Below, piece after piece: positions 8,701 through 15,909 of a stretch of DNA of 64,000 nt. The stretch lies in contig CAZSQZ010000017.1 of NCBI GenBank assembly GCA_964609215.1, forward strand, positions 1 through 64,000, written 5' to 3'. The position numbers and the translations under genes were made by a program. This DNA comes from JABDKJ01 sp964609215. GTDB taxonomy: Bacteria > Bacteroidota > Bacteroidia > Flavobacteriales_D > JABDKJ01. Under the pieces are notes generated by a model. It made no database searches. It was given only the letters and a program-made list of their open reading frames with translations, and was not told the DNA's origin. Positions within the stretch are counted from its first letter, which is position 1. The number at the start of each line of letters is the position of its first letter.

Positions 8701-9531
8701 TTATTCAGCCATAAGATAGCCCTCCTTTATGGAAAACAAATCATCAGCTTTTCCAACAAAGCGAAAATTACTTAACTGAGCATTTCCTAATTCCTTGGTT
8801 AAGCCTTCTTGTTCTCTCCATTCCCAGAAAATCCAACTATGTGCAAAAGGAACACCGTTGATTTCTTTGTAATCCAAATATTGAATGGCGTGAGGATCTT
8901 CTTCAGCTTCACTTTGTGAGCTTCCAGCAGTCACTATGTAAGCCGCATATTCGATTAAATGATTTTCTTGATCTGAATACATCAAATACCAATCATCAGG
9001 TGCATCTCCAGTTCCAGCATCAAATGTCAGTTTTTGAAAATCAAAAGTCTTTCCTGCTAGGTCTCTTTGCTCCAAATCACCCCAATTTGTTCCCGGATCC
9101 GAAAGTTTGTATGGAAATAAAAAGAAATAAGACCAGGTATACGCTGCAAATCTCATTGATTTTGGGTTTTTCTCTGAATCAGAGTAATAGACCTTATCTC
9201 CTAAATGAAGAATTTCCGAGCCGTCTTTTAATTGAATTAGACCTTTTGAAGAATTGCCCGCTAAAGTCATTGTTCCATTTAGTACCTCGTTTCCTCCAAA
9301 GTTCAAGATAATATCAAATGCTACAGCATTATTTTCTATAACAGCACTCTTTTTATGTGCTTGTTCAACCAGTTTTATTGGACTTAATTTTACCTCTTCA
9401 GGAATATTCTCATTAGTAGTTGTTTTCTCCATGGAATTAGCTGCCTCCTTATCTGACTTTTTTGATTCGGTAGAGCATGAAATCCCGAATAGGGTGATAA
9501 GAAAAATTGAAAGGAATAATTTTTGAACCAT
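8701..9531 (-). CDS. Hypothetical lipoprotein, possibly DUF6503-like
   Basis: 276 residues. The signal peptide ends in GISC (Cys near residue 19) and is followed by a charged low-complexity linker (about 20-50). The rest is beta-rich with many aromatic residues, resembling lipoproteins of the LolA/outer-membrane-lipoprotein-sorting fold that are common in Bacteroidota. That assignment is from general appearance only. It is convergent with the methyltransferase upstream in the window and divergent from the TetR gene. Confidence 0.7.
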   Translation of the reverse strand: MVQKLFLSIFLITLFGISCSTESKKSDKEAANSMEKTTTNENIPEEVKLSPIKLVEQAHKKSAVIENNAVAFDIILNFGGNEVLNGTMTLAGNSSKGLIQLKDGSEILHLGDKVYYSDSEKNPKSMRFAAYTWSYFFLFPYKLSDPGTNWGDLEQRDLAGKTFDFQKLTFDAGTGDAPDDWYLMYSDQENHLIEYAAYIVTAGSSQSEAEEDPHAIQYLDYKEINGVPFAHSWIFWEWREQEGLTKELGNAQLSNFRFVGKADDLFSIKEGYLMAE

Positions 9532-9676
9532 GAATTAAAATTTCTGCAATTTATAAAGTAGGATAAAATTTCAAACCTAAACTTGAAGAATTCCATATTG
9601 AAAAGTCGATTAGTATTCTGTTGCTATTTGAAAAAATCATTTGCTTCAAGCTAACATTTGTTCGTATTATTGGAAC

Positions 9677-10252
9677 ATGAATAAATTATCTCGAAGAGAA
9701 GAGCTTAAGATTTGTGCTGCTCGTTTGTTCCGAAAAAGAGGATTTGTTGCAACCTCGGTGCGCGATATAGCCAGAGAAATGGGAATGGAGGCACCGAGTC
9801 TTTACAACCATATTAAATCGAAACAACAGATTCTTGAAGAATTGTTAATCGAATTGGGAGAAGCTTTTGTGGGAGGTATGAAGCTTATTAAAACCGCTCC
9901 TATTTCTAACATTCAAAAGCTGGAAAAACTAGTCGGTTTACATGTTAACCTAACTATTCAACATACCGATGCTATTGCTTTAATTACTGGGGAGTCTGTT
10001 CATTTGAAAGGCGACTGTGCTGAACAGTATCATGGATTACGAGATGAATATGAGAGAGATTTCAAAAAAATCATCAAGGACTGCATTAAAGATAAAGAGA
10101 TAAAAGAGGTGAATGTAGACCTGGCATTGTTTTCAATGCTTTCCACATTAAGGTGGCTTTATTCATGGTATTCAAAAAATAGGCAGATTAATCCAATAGC
10201 TTTGGAACAGGAAATGATCAAAAATTTAATAGACGGAATTCGGGATAAATAA
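9677..10252 (+). CDS. paaR: TetR-family regulator of phenylacetate genes (PaaR-like)
   Basis: 191 residues from the ATG at 9677. The open frame reaches 9641 with a TTG, which is less convincing. The N-terminal TetR helix-turn-helix is clear: RLFRKRGFVATSVRDIA, then the recognition helix with PSLYNHIKSK. The C-terminal ligand domain has no distinctive motif. It lies 53 bases upstream of paaE, and between them sits an 18-bp imperfect palindrome that fits the published operator of Thermus PaaR at all but one defined base. In that system phenylacetyl-CoA relieves repression. The same logic is inferred here. Confidence 0.82.
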   Translation: MNKLSRREELKICAARLFRKRGFVATSVRDIAREMGMEAPSLYNHIKSKQQILEELLIELGEAFVGGMKLIKTAPISNIQKLEKLVGLHVNLTIQHTDAIALITGESVHLKGDCAEQYHGLRDEYERDFKKIIKDCIKDKEIKEVNVDLALFSMLSTLRWLYSWYSKNRQINPIALEQEMIKNLIDGIRDK

Positions 10253-10253
10253 A

Positions 10254-10285
10254 TTTGGAATTGTAACTAACAATCGTTAGTTTCG
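10254..10285 (+). promoter_or_regulatory. Predicted Bacteroidota-type promoter of paaE
   Basis: TTTG at 10254-10257 and TAGTTTCG at 10278-10285 are separated by 20 bases, which fits the Bacteroidota -33/-7 pattern TTTG ... TAnnTTTG with one mismatch. Transcription would start near 10292, about 14 bases before the paaE ATG. Confidence 0.5.
10265..10282. promoter_or_regulatory. Candidate PaaR operator
   Basis: AACTAAC-AATC-GTTAGTT is an inverted repeat with 7-bp arms. Its core CTAACAATCGTTAG matches the Thermus PaaR consensus CNAACGNNCGTTNG (recalled from the literature) except for one base. It overlaps the predicted -7 box of paaE, so a bound repressor would block the promoter. I saw no second copy in the cluster. 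Confidence 0.7.
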
Positions 10286-10305
10286 TTCTATACATCGATA
10301 GTTGC

Positions 10306-11376
10306 ATGGCGAATAGATTTTATAAAGTCAAAGTTTCTCAAATTGAAAAGACGACAAAGGATTGTAGTATTGTAACATTTGATATTAATGGTCTTGCAGA
10401 CGATTTTGCCTTTAAGCAAGGACAGTATCTTACACTTAGAGCTGAGATAAATGGTGAGTCTGTTCAACGGAGCTATTCCCTTTGCTCCAGTCCGAATGAT
10501 GGAATTTGGCAAGTGGGAATCAAAAAAGTTCCTGGAGGTAAATTTTCCACTTATGCGAATGAAGTGCTTAAGGTAGGAGATGAGTTAGAGGTAATGAGCC
10601 CCAATGGAAATTTCTTTGTTGAATGCGACCCTACAGCAAATAAGAATTATGCCGCTGTTGCTGCAGGGAGTGGAATTACTCCTATTTTTTCCATTATTAA
10701 AACTCACCTTGAGACAGAACCCAAAAGCAAGTTTAATTTATTTTATATCAATCAAACCGTTGCTTCTATCATATTGAAAGAGGAGATTGAAGCTTTGAAA
10801 AATCGCTTTATGGATCGCTTTGAAGTTTTTCATTTTCTTACTAAACAGAAGCGAGGAATTGAGTTCTACAATGGTAGATTGGATGTAGACAAGTTAAAGG
10901 TTATTTTCACGGAACTTTGTCCTATTGAGGGTATGGATGATGTTTTCATTTGTGGACCAGAGGAGATGATTTTTATGGTTAGGGATTATCTGGAAGCAAA
11001 TAATCTGGACAAAAAGAAGATTCATTTCGAACTATTTGCCTCTCCAGATGCTAAGAAATGGGAGAAGAAAGAAATAAAGGAGGAGATGAAAGGCTTGGTT
11101 TCAGATGTTACCATTTTGGATGGGGCAAATTCCTTTAATTTTAAAATACACCAGGGAGCCAATAACATATTGGATGCAGCTTTAGCCAATTCCGCAGACT
11201 TGCCATTTGCGTGTAAGGGTGGAGTTTGTAGTACGTGTAAGGCAAAGTTAATTGAAGGAAAAGTGGAAATGGATTTGAATTATGCTCTTGAAGAAGAAGA
11301 AGTAAATGCGGGTTATATTCTAACATGCCAAGCCGTTCCTTGTTCAGAAAAAGTAATTGTTGATTTTGATTGTTAG
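10306..11376 (+). CDS. paaE: Phenylacetyl-CoA 1,2-epoxidase reductase subunit PaaE
   Basis: 356 residues. It passes electrons from NADPH through FAD and a 2Fe-2S centre to the PaaABC oxygenase. The ferredoxin-reductase part comes first: the FAD motif RSYSLCSSP near residues 50-58 and the nucleotide-binding GSGITPIFS. The C-terminal plant-type ferredoxin domain has the cluster ligands C-x4-C-x2-C in CKGGVCSTC and a fourth Cys in LTCQA. Here paaE leads the operon, whereas in E. coli it follows paaABCD. The four-helix-bundle gene separates it from paaA. Confidence 0.95.
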   Translation: MANRFYKVKVSQIEKTTKDCSIVTFDINGLADDFAFKQGQYLTLRAEINGESVQRSYSLCSSPNDGIWQVGIKKVPGGKFSTYANEVLKVGDELEVMSPNGNFFVECDPTANKNYAAVAAGSGITPIFSIIKTHLETEPKSKFNLFYINQTVASIILKEEIEALKNRFMDRFEVFHFLTKQKRGIEFYNGRLDVDKLKVIFTELCPIEGMDDVFICGPEEMIFMVRDYLEANNLDKKKIHFELFASPDAKKWEKKEIKEEMKGLVSDVTILDGANSFNFKIHQGANNILDAALANSADLPFACKGGVCSTCKAKLIEGKVEMDLNYALEEEEVNAGYILTCQAVPCSEKVIVDFDC

Positions 11377-11380
11377 TGAA

Positions 11381-11403
11381 ATTAGATAATTGAGTTAATT
11401 ACG
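11381..11403. repeat. Left inverted repeat flanking the four-helix-bundle gene
   Basis: This 23-base AT-rich stretch begins five bases after the paaE stop. Its reverse complement matches 11792-11813 almost base for base (one extra base and one transposed pair). The two arms enclose the small ORF precisely. Confidence 0.75.
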
Positions 11404-11406
11404 ATA

Positions 11407-11790
11407 ATGAGTTACAAGTCTTATAAAGAATTAAATGTATGGAAGAAAAGTAGAGAGCTTAGGTCTGCCATATTTATTCTTTGCCAGACATTTCCATCAG
11501 AAGAAAAGTATAAGTTAAGTGACCAGTTGATACGGTGTTCGAGAAGTGTTACGGCAAATTTGGCTGAAGGACATGGAAGACATCATTTTCAAGAGTATAT
11601 TCAATTTTGTCGAATGTCACGTGGCTCTTTGTTAGAGTTAACCGATCATCTCACAGTTGCTGCAGATTGCAATTATATCACTTCTGAAAAGTTAGAAGAA
11701 CTAAATTCTTTGGCTAGTGAAGTTCATAGATTGCTCAACGGTTATATAAACTATTTGAAAAAATTAAAATTGACAGAGAAAGTTAAATAA
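11407..11790 (+). CDS. Four-helix-bundle protein (23S rRNA intervening-sequence / S23 type)
   Basis: 127 residues. It matches the family of small helical proteins encoded in 23S rRNA intervening sequences of Leptospira and relatives: the opening LNVWKKSREL, the central RCSRSVTANLAEGHGR, and the helix-rich tail. Members also occur alone in many Bacteroidota genomes. The fold is a pentameric four-helix bundle, and its role is unknown. Here it sits inside the paa operon between paaE and paaA and is bounded by near-perfect inverted repeats. Nothing links it to phenylacetate, so it looks like an inserted cassette. Confidence 0.9.
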   Translation: MSYKSYKELNVWKKSRELRSAIFILCQTFPSEEKYKLSDQLIRCSRSVTANLAEGHGRHHFQEYIQFCRMSRGSLLELTDHLTVAADCNYITSEKLEELNSLASEVHRLLNGYINYLKKLKLTEKVK

Positions 11791-11791
11791 A

Positions 11792-11813
11792 CGAATTAAC
11801 CTAATTATCTAAT
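11792..11813. repeat. Right inverted repeat flanking the four-helix-bundle gene
   Basis: Reverse-complement partner of 11381-11403, two bases after the ORF stop. Further degenerate copies of the TAATTATCTAAT theme continue to about 11850, upstream of paaA. Confidence 0.75.
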
Positions 11814-11869
11814 TTTACTAATTATCTGATTAGACTAATTAACCTATTCACCTTTCAAAAGAGATTATT

Positions 11870-12808
11870 ATGGACAATACAGACTTAGAACAAAAATTCC
11901 AACTGCGAATCGACAACGGAGAAAACATCGAGCCAAAGAATTGGATGCCGGAGAAATACCGTAAAACCCATATACGTCAAATTTCCCAGCATGCACATTC
12001 AGAGATTGTGGGTATGCTACCTGAAGGTAACTGGATTACACGAGCTCCAAACTTGAGAAGAAAAGTTGGCTTATTGGCTAAAGTTCAGGATGAAGCAGGG
12101 CACGGTCTATATCTTTACTCCGCTGCAGAAACGCTAGGTATTTCCAGAGATGAGTTGTTTGATCAGTTGCATACTGGAAAAGCCAAATATTCCTCAATTT
12201 TTAATTACCCAACTCTTTCCTGGGCAGATATAGGCGCAATAGGTTGGTTGGTTGATGGTGCAGCAATTATCAATCAGGTTATGTTGACGAGAACATCATT
12301 TGGTCCTTATGCCAGAGCTATGGTAAGAATATGTAAAGAAGAATCATTTCACCAAAGACAGGGTTATGAAATTATGATTGGTTTAGCACAAGGAACGCCT
12401 GAACAAAAGGAGATGGCGCAAGATGCTTTGAATCGTTTTTGGTGGCCTTCTTTGATGATGTTTGGGCCTAGAGATGAAGATTCCCCTCATACAGAACAAG
12501 CTATGAAGTGGAAGATCAAGAGAAAAACCAATGATGAATTGCGTCAGCAGTTTATTGATATAACAGTTCCGCAAGCAGAGTATTTGGGGCTTAGCATTCC
12601 TGATCCCAAATTAAAATGGAATGAAGAAAGAGGTCATTATGATTTTGGCGAAATTGATTGGGAAGAATTTTGGGATGTGGTTAAAGGAAATGGCCCGTGC
12701 AATAAAGAGCGATTAGGCGCAAGAGTTAAAGCATGGGAAGAAGGTGCTTGGGTGAGAGATGCAGCGGTTACTTATTCTGAAAAGAAGAAAAGTGCTGAAG
12801 CAGCTTAG
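11870..12808 (+). CDS. paaA: Phenylacetyl-CoA 1,2-epoxidase catalytic subunit PaaA
   Basis: 312 residues, the usual length. It is the diiron oxygenase that epoxidises the ring of phenylacetyl-CoA. The carboxylate-bridged iron ligands are visible as E75-x2-H78 (in DEAGHGLY) and E158-x2-H161 (in KEESFHQR), with further Glu residues such as E45. It is followed by paaB after 112 bases, then by paaC and paaD without gaps, and forms the oxygenase complex with B, C and E. Confidence 0.97.
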   Translation: MDNTDLEQKFQLRIDNGENIEPKNWMPEKYRKTHIRQISQHAHSEIVGMLPEGNWITRAPNLRRKVGLLAKVQDEAGHGLYLYSAAETLGISRDELFDQLHTGKAKYSSIFNYPTLSWADIGAIGWLVDGAAIINQVMLTRTSFGPYARAMVRICKEESFHQRQGYEIMIGLAQGTPEQKEMAQDALNRFWWPSLMMFGPRDEDSPHTEQAMKWKIKRKTNDELRQQFIDITVPQAEYLGLSIPDPKLKWNEERGHYDFGEIDWEEFWDVVKGNGPCNKERLGARVKAWEEGAWVRDAAVTYSEKKKSAEAA

Positions 12809-12920
12809 TGATCAGGTTAATTGGATAATGGATAATGGATTTTGATTAAGTAGGGATATGCTTATGCAGGCAATTATTCAAGGAATTAAAAAGAAAGAAT
12901 CTCAATTACAATAAAAGAAA

Positions 12921-13208
12921 ATGGAGAAAAAAGAATGGCCAATCTGGGAGATTTTTGTTAGATCAAAAAATGGACTGGAACACAGACATGTAGGAAGTTT
13001 GCATGCGGCTGATGCTGAAATGGCAATGGAAAATGCCCGTGATGTGTATACAAGAAGAATGGAAGGAGTGAGCCTATGGGTAATAGAATCTAAAAATATT
13101 CATGCCTCAAACCCGGACGATAGTGGTGAACTATTCGAGCCAGCTAAGGACAAGGTTTATCGCCATCCTACTTTTTATGATTTACCAGAAGAGCTAAAAC
13201 ATATCTGA
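12921..13208 (+). CDS. paaB: Phenylacetyl-CoA 1,2-epoxidase subunit PaaB
   Basis: 95 residues, matching the small PaaB subunit. The start WPIWEIFVRSKNGLEHRHVGS and the following helix with DAEMAMENARDVYTRR are typical. PaaB lacks a metal site and is thought to bridge the PaaAC units. Its stop overlaps the paaC start by one base (TGATG), which implies translational coupling. Confidence 0.96.
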   Translation: MEKKEWPIWEIFVRSKNGLEHRHVGSLHAADAEMAMENARDVYTRRMEGVSLWVIESKNIHASNPDDSGELFEPAKDKVYRHPTFYDLPEELKHI

Positions 13209-13957
13209 TGAATAAGCTATACGATTATATTTTAAGCTTAGGAGATAATTCACTCATCTTGGGTCATCGTTTATCTGAATTATGTGGGCATGGTCCCAAT
13301 TTGGAAACGGATATCGCTTTGACCAATATCTCTTTGGACTGTTATGGACAGGTTAGAAATTATTTTCAATATGCTGCGAAACTTGCAGGCGATGGAAAAA
13401 CAGAAGATGATATTGCTTTTTTAAGAACGGAAAGGCAATACACCAATGTAATTCTTTTGGAGCAACCCAACGATGATTTTGCTCATGTTATAGCAAGACA
13501 GTTTTTATTTGATGTTTTCCAGTTGGCTTTAATGAAGCAATTGGTCAATAGTAAGGATGAAACAATTGCGGCCATTGCTAATAAAGCAATAAAGGAAGTA
13601 AGCTATCACGAACGTTTTTCATCGGAATGGGTAAAGAGGCTTGGTGACGGAACAGAAATAAGCCAAGAGAAGATGCAAAATGCTATTAATCATTTATATC
13701 CTTTTGTTGGTGAGTTTTTTGAAGAATCTGAATTGGAAAAGGAAATGCGTGAAGAGAGAATAGGAGGGAATGTAAAAGATATAGAAAAAGCCTATTTTGA
13801 AAGAGTAGATGGCCTTCTAAGTGAGGCAACCTTGATCATTCCAGAAAAGAAATGGAGAAGATGTAATGGTAAAAATGGAATGCATACAGAAAATATGGGA
13901 TATATTCTTTCTGAATTGCAATATATGCAAAGAGCGTATCCTAATATGGAATGGTAG
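13208..13957 (+). CDS. paaC: Phenylacetyl-CoA 1,2-epoxidase structural subunit PaaC
   Basis: 249 residues. PaaC is the ferritin-fold partner that supports PaaA without being the main catalytic site. RLSELCGHGPNLETDIALTN at the start and SYHERFSSEWV in the middle are family landmarks. It overlaps paaB by one base and paaD by seven. Confidence 0.96.
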   Translation: MNKLYDYILSLGDNSLILGHRLSELCGHGPNLETDIALTNISLDCYGQVRNYFQYAAKLAGDGKTEDDIAFLRTERQYTNVILLEQPNDDFAHVIARQFLFDVFQLALMKQLVNSKDETIAAIANKAIKEVSYHERFSSEWVKRLGDGTEISQEKMQNAINHLYPFVGEFFEESELEKEMREERIGGNVKDIEKAYFERVDGLLSEATLIIPEKKWRRCNGKNGMHTENMGYILSELQYMQRAYPNMEW

Positions 13958-14439
13958 CCAGTATTGACCATATAAAATCCTTGTTGGCTGAAGTCCATGA
14001 CCCAGAAATTCCAGTCCTCTCAATTATGGAGATGGGTGTGGTTCGTGGAGTTGAAATAAGAGAGGAAAAAGTAATGGTTAAGATCACACCAACCTATTCC
14101 GGTTGTCCAGCAATGGATGTGATCGGTGATGATATTAAAAAGAGATTAAAAGAGGAAGGATTAGAAGCCAAAATTGATTTAGTCCTAGCTCCAGCCTGGA
14201 CTACTGATTGGATTACAGAGAAGGGCAGAGAAGCATTGGAGAAATATGGAATCGCAGCACCATTAGCAGAGGAAGCCGATAAAATGGCTTTGTTGGAAGG
14301 TAAGCGAATTGTGAAATGCGCCAATTGTAAATCAGAAAATACAAAGATGGTCAGTCAATTTGGATCAACGGCCTGTAAAGCACTGTTTCAATGTGAAGAT
14401 TGTCTGGAACCTTTTGACTATTTTAAATGCCTTAAATAG
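13951..14439 (+). CDS. paaD: PaaD, iron-sulfur assembly factor of the phenylacetyl-CoA epoxidase
   Basis: 162 residues. The N-terminal two-thirds is a MIP18/DUF59 domain (VHDPEIPVLSIMEMGVV, then TPTYSGCPAMD). The C-terminal tail has two Cys pairs (CANC, CEDC) and two more Cys, suggesting a metal site. PaaD is required for epoxidase activity in E. coli and probably helps mature its metal centres. Its ATG overlaps the end of paaC. Confidence 0.95.
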   Translation: MVASIDHIKSLLAEVHDPEIPVLSIMEMGVVRGVEIREEKVMVKITPTYSGCPAMDVIGDDIKKRLKEEGLEAKIDLVLAPAWTTDWITEKGREALEKYGIAAPLAEEADKMALLEGKRIVKCANCKSENTKMVSQFGSTACKALFQCEDCLEPFDYFKCLK

Positions 14440-14475
14440 GTTTATAAGTTGATAGAGTTAATAAAGAGATTAAGA

Positions 14476-14592
14476 AACGTTAGGCGTCATCCCCGATTAA
14501 AATCGGGGTCGGGCTTTTCGCTATATCTTTTTTGTGTCCCGAGCTTAGTCGAGAGATACAAAAAAGGATGCCGCTACAATCCCTTGTCGGTT
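14476..14592. repeat. Structured intergenic element, MITE-like
   Basis: The element has a hairpin CCCCGATT/AATCGGGG (14491-14508), then a second stem CTTTTTTGT/ACAAAAAAG (14527-14535 with 14558-14566) around a GC-rich loop. The outer parts GGCGTCATCC and GGATGCCGC are also partly complementary. Similar elements are scattered through Flavobacteriia genomes, to my recollection. It lies in the only long gap of the paa cluster (14440-14733). The remainder of the gap is AT-rich with repeated TTTAAATT motifs. Confidence 0.55.
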
Positions 14593-14733
14593 TTTGAATT
14601 TTAAATGTTGAATTATGAATTTTAAATTACAATCTGGTTGCATGCAATGGTCAACTTAAAAACTCAACATTTAACACTAAAAATTAAGGATTCAACATTC
14701 AGAATTAAGAACTTAAAATTTAAGAATTAAAAA

Positions 14734-15909
14734 ATGCAAATAGGTATTATCGGATCAGGAACCATGGGAAGCGGAATTGCGCAGGTGGCAGCGACTTTCG
14801 GCCACTCAGTTGTGATTTTTGATACAAAGGATTCGGCACTAGAAACAAGTAGGACAAAGCTTGAAAGAATATTGAATAGGCTTATTGAAAAAGAACGGAT
14901 AACAGCAGAGAAAAAAGATGCTATTCAGTCCAATATCTCTTATGTCAATAGTTTAATTGAAATGAAAGGATGTGGATTGGTCATTGAGGCAATTATTGAA
15001 AATTTGGATATTAAGAAATCAGTTTTTCAAGAATTAGAAGGTATCGTATCCTCCGATTGCATTATTGCCTCCAATACCTCTTCTTTATCAATAGCTTCTC
15101 TTGCTGCTTCGTGCGAAAAACCTGAGCGTTTTATAGGAATTCATTTTTTCAATCCGGTACCGCTAATGAAATTGGTTGAGATTATCCCAGCCATACAGAC
15201 TTCAGAGGAAACAAAAGACAAAGCCAGATCTATTATTGACTCCTGGGAAAAACTAACGGTAGTAGCAAAAGATACTCCTGGTTTTATTGTGAACAAGGTA
15301 GCACGACCTTTTTATAGCGAAGCACTTAGGGTTTATGAAGAAGGAATAGCGGATATACCCACCATAGATTGGGCGATGAAGGAAATTGGTGGTTTTAGAA
15401 TGGGGCCATTTCAGTTAATGGACTTTATTGGCAATGATGTCAATTATACAGTAACTGAAACCGTTTTTAAAGCCTTTTATTATGACCCAAGATATAAACC
15501 CGCGTTCACACAAAAGAGACTTTCGGAGGCAGGTTATTTAGGAAGAAAAACAGGAAGGGGATATTATAATTATGCAGAAGGAGCAGAACAAAAAGAGCCA
15601 AAAGAAGATCAAGTATTAGGACAGAAGATAGTAGATAGAATAGTAGCTCTTTTAATTGATGAAGCTGCTAATGCATTGCAGTTCGGTATTGCAAACAAAG
15701 AAGACATTGATACAGCAATGACCAAAGGCGTCAATTATCCCAAAGGCTTACTTGCTTGGGCTGATGAAATTGGTTTGGATAATGTAGTGAGCAGATTGGA
15801 TGACTTATACCATCATTACCATGAAGAAAGATATCGTTGCTGCGGTTTGCTAAGAAATATGGCCGCAAAGAATGAAAAGTTTTATGCTAATCAACATGTA
15901 GAACAATGA
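14734..15909 (+). CDS. paaH: 3-hydroxyacyl-CoA dehydrogenase of the phenylacetate pathway
   Basis: 391 residues. It oxidises a 3-hydroxyacyl-CoA with NAD; within a paa cluster this is the PaaH step on 3-hydroxyadipyl-CoA. The NAD site GIIGSGTMGSGIAQ starts at residue 4. The catalytic His sits in IGIHFFNPVPLMKLVEII. A long C-terminal domain with GPFQLMDFIGNDV and GRKTGRGYY completes the family pattern. It overlaps the paaZ start by four bases, so the two are cotranscribed. Confidence 0.93.
   Translation: MQIGIIGSGTMGSGIAQVAATFGHSVVIFDTKDSALETSRTKLERILNRLIEKERITAEKKDAIQSNISYVNSLIEMKGCGLVIEAIIENLDIKKSVFQELEGIVSSDCIIASNTSSLSIASLAASCEKPERFIGIHFFNPVPLMKLVEIIPAIQTSEETKDKARSIIDSWEKLTVVAKDTPGFIVNKVARPFYSEALRVYEEGIADIPTIDWAMKEIGGFRMGPFQLMDFIGNDVNYTVTETVFKAFYYDPRYKPAFTQKRLSEAGYLGRKTGRGYYNYAEGAEQKEPKEDQVLGQKIVDRIVALLIDEAANALQFGIANKEDIDTAMTKGVNYPKGLLAWADEIGLDNVVSRLDDLYHHYHEERYRCCGLLRNMAAKNEKFYANQHVEQ

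Noticed and set aside
9254..9526. Plus-strand frame opposite the lipoprotein at 8701-9531
   Set aside because: The antisense frame is hydrophobic only because it is the complement of a signal peptide and linker; the minus-strand gene has a proper lipobox.
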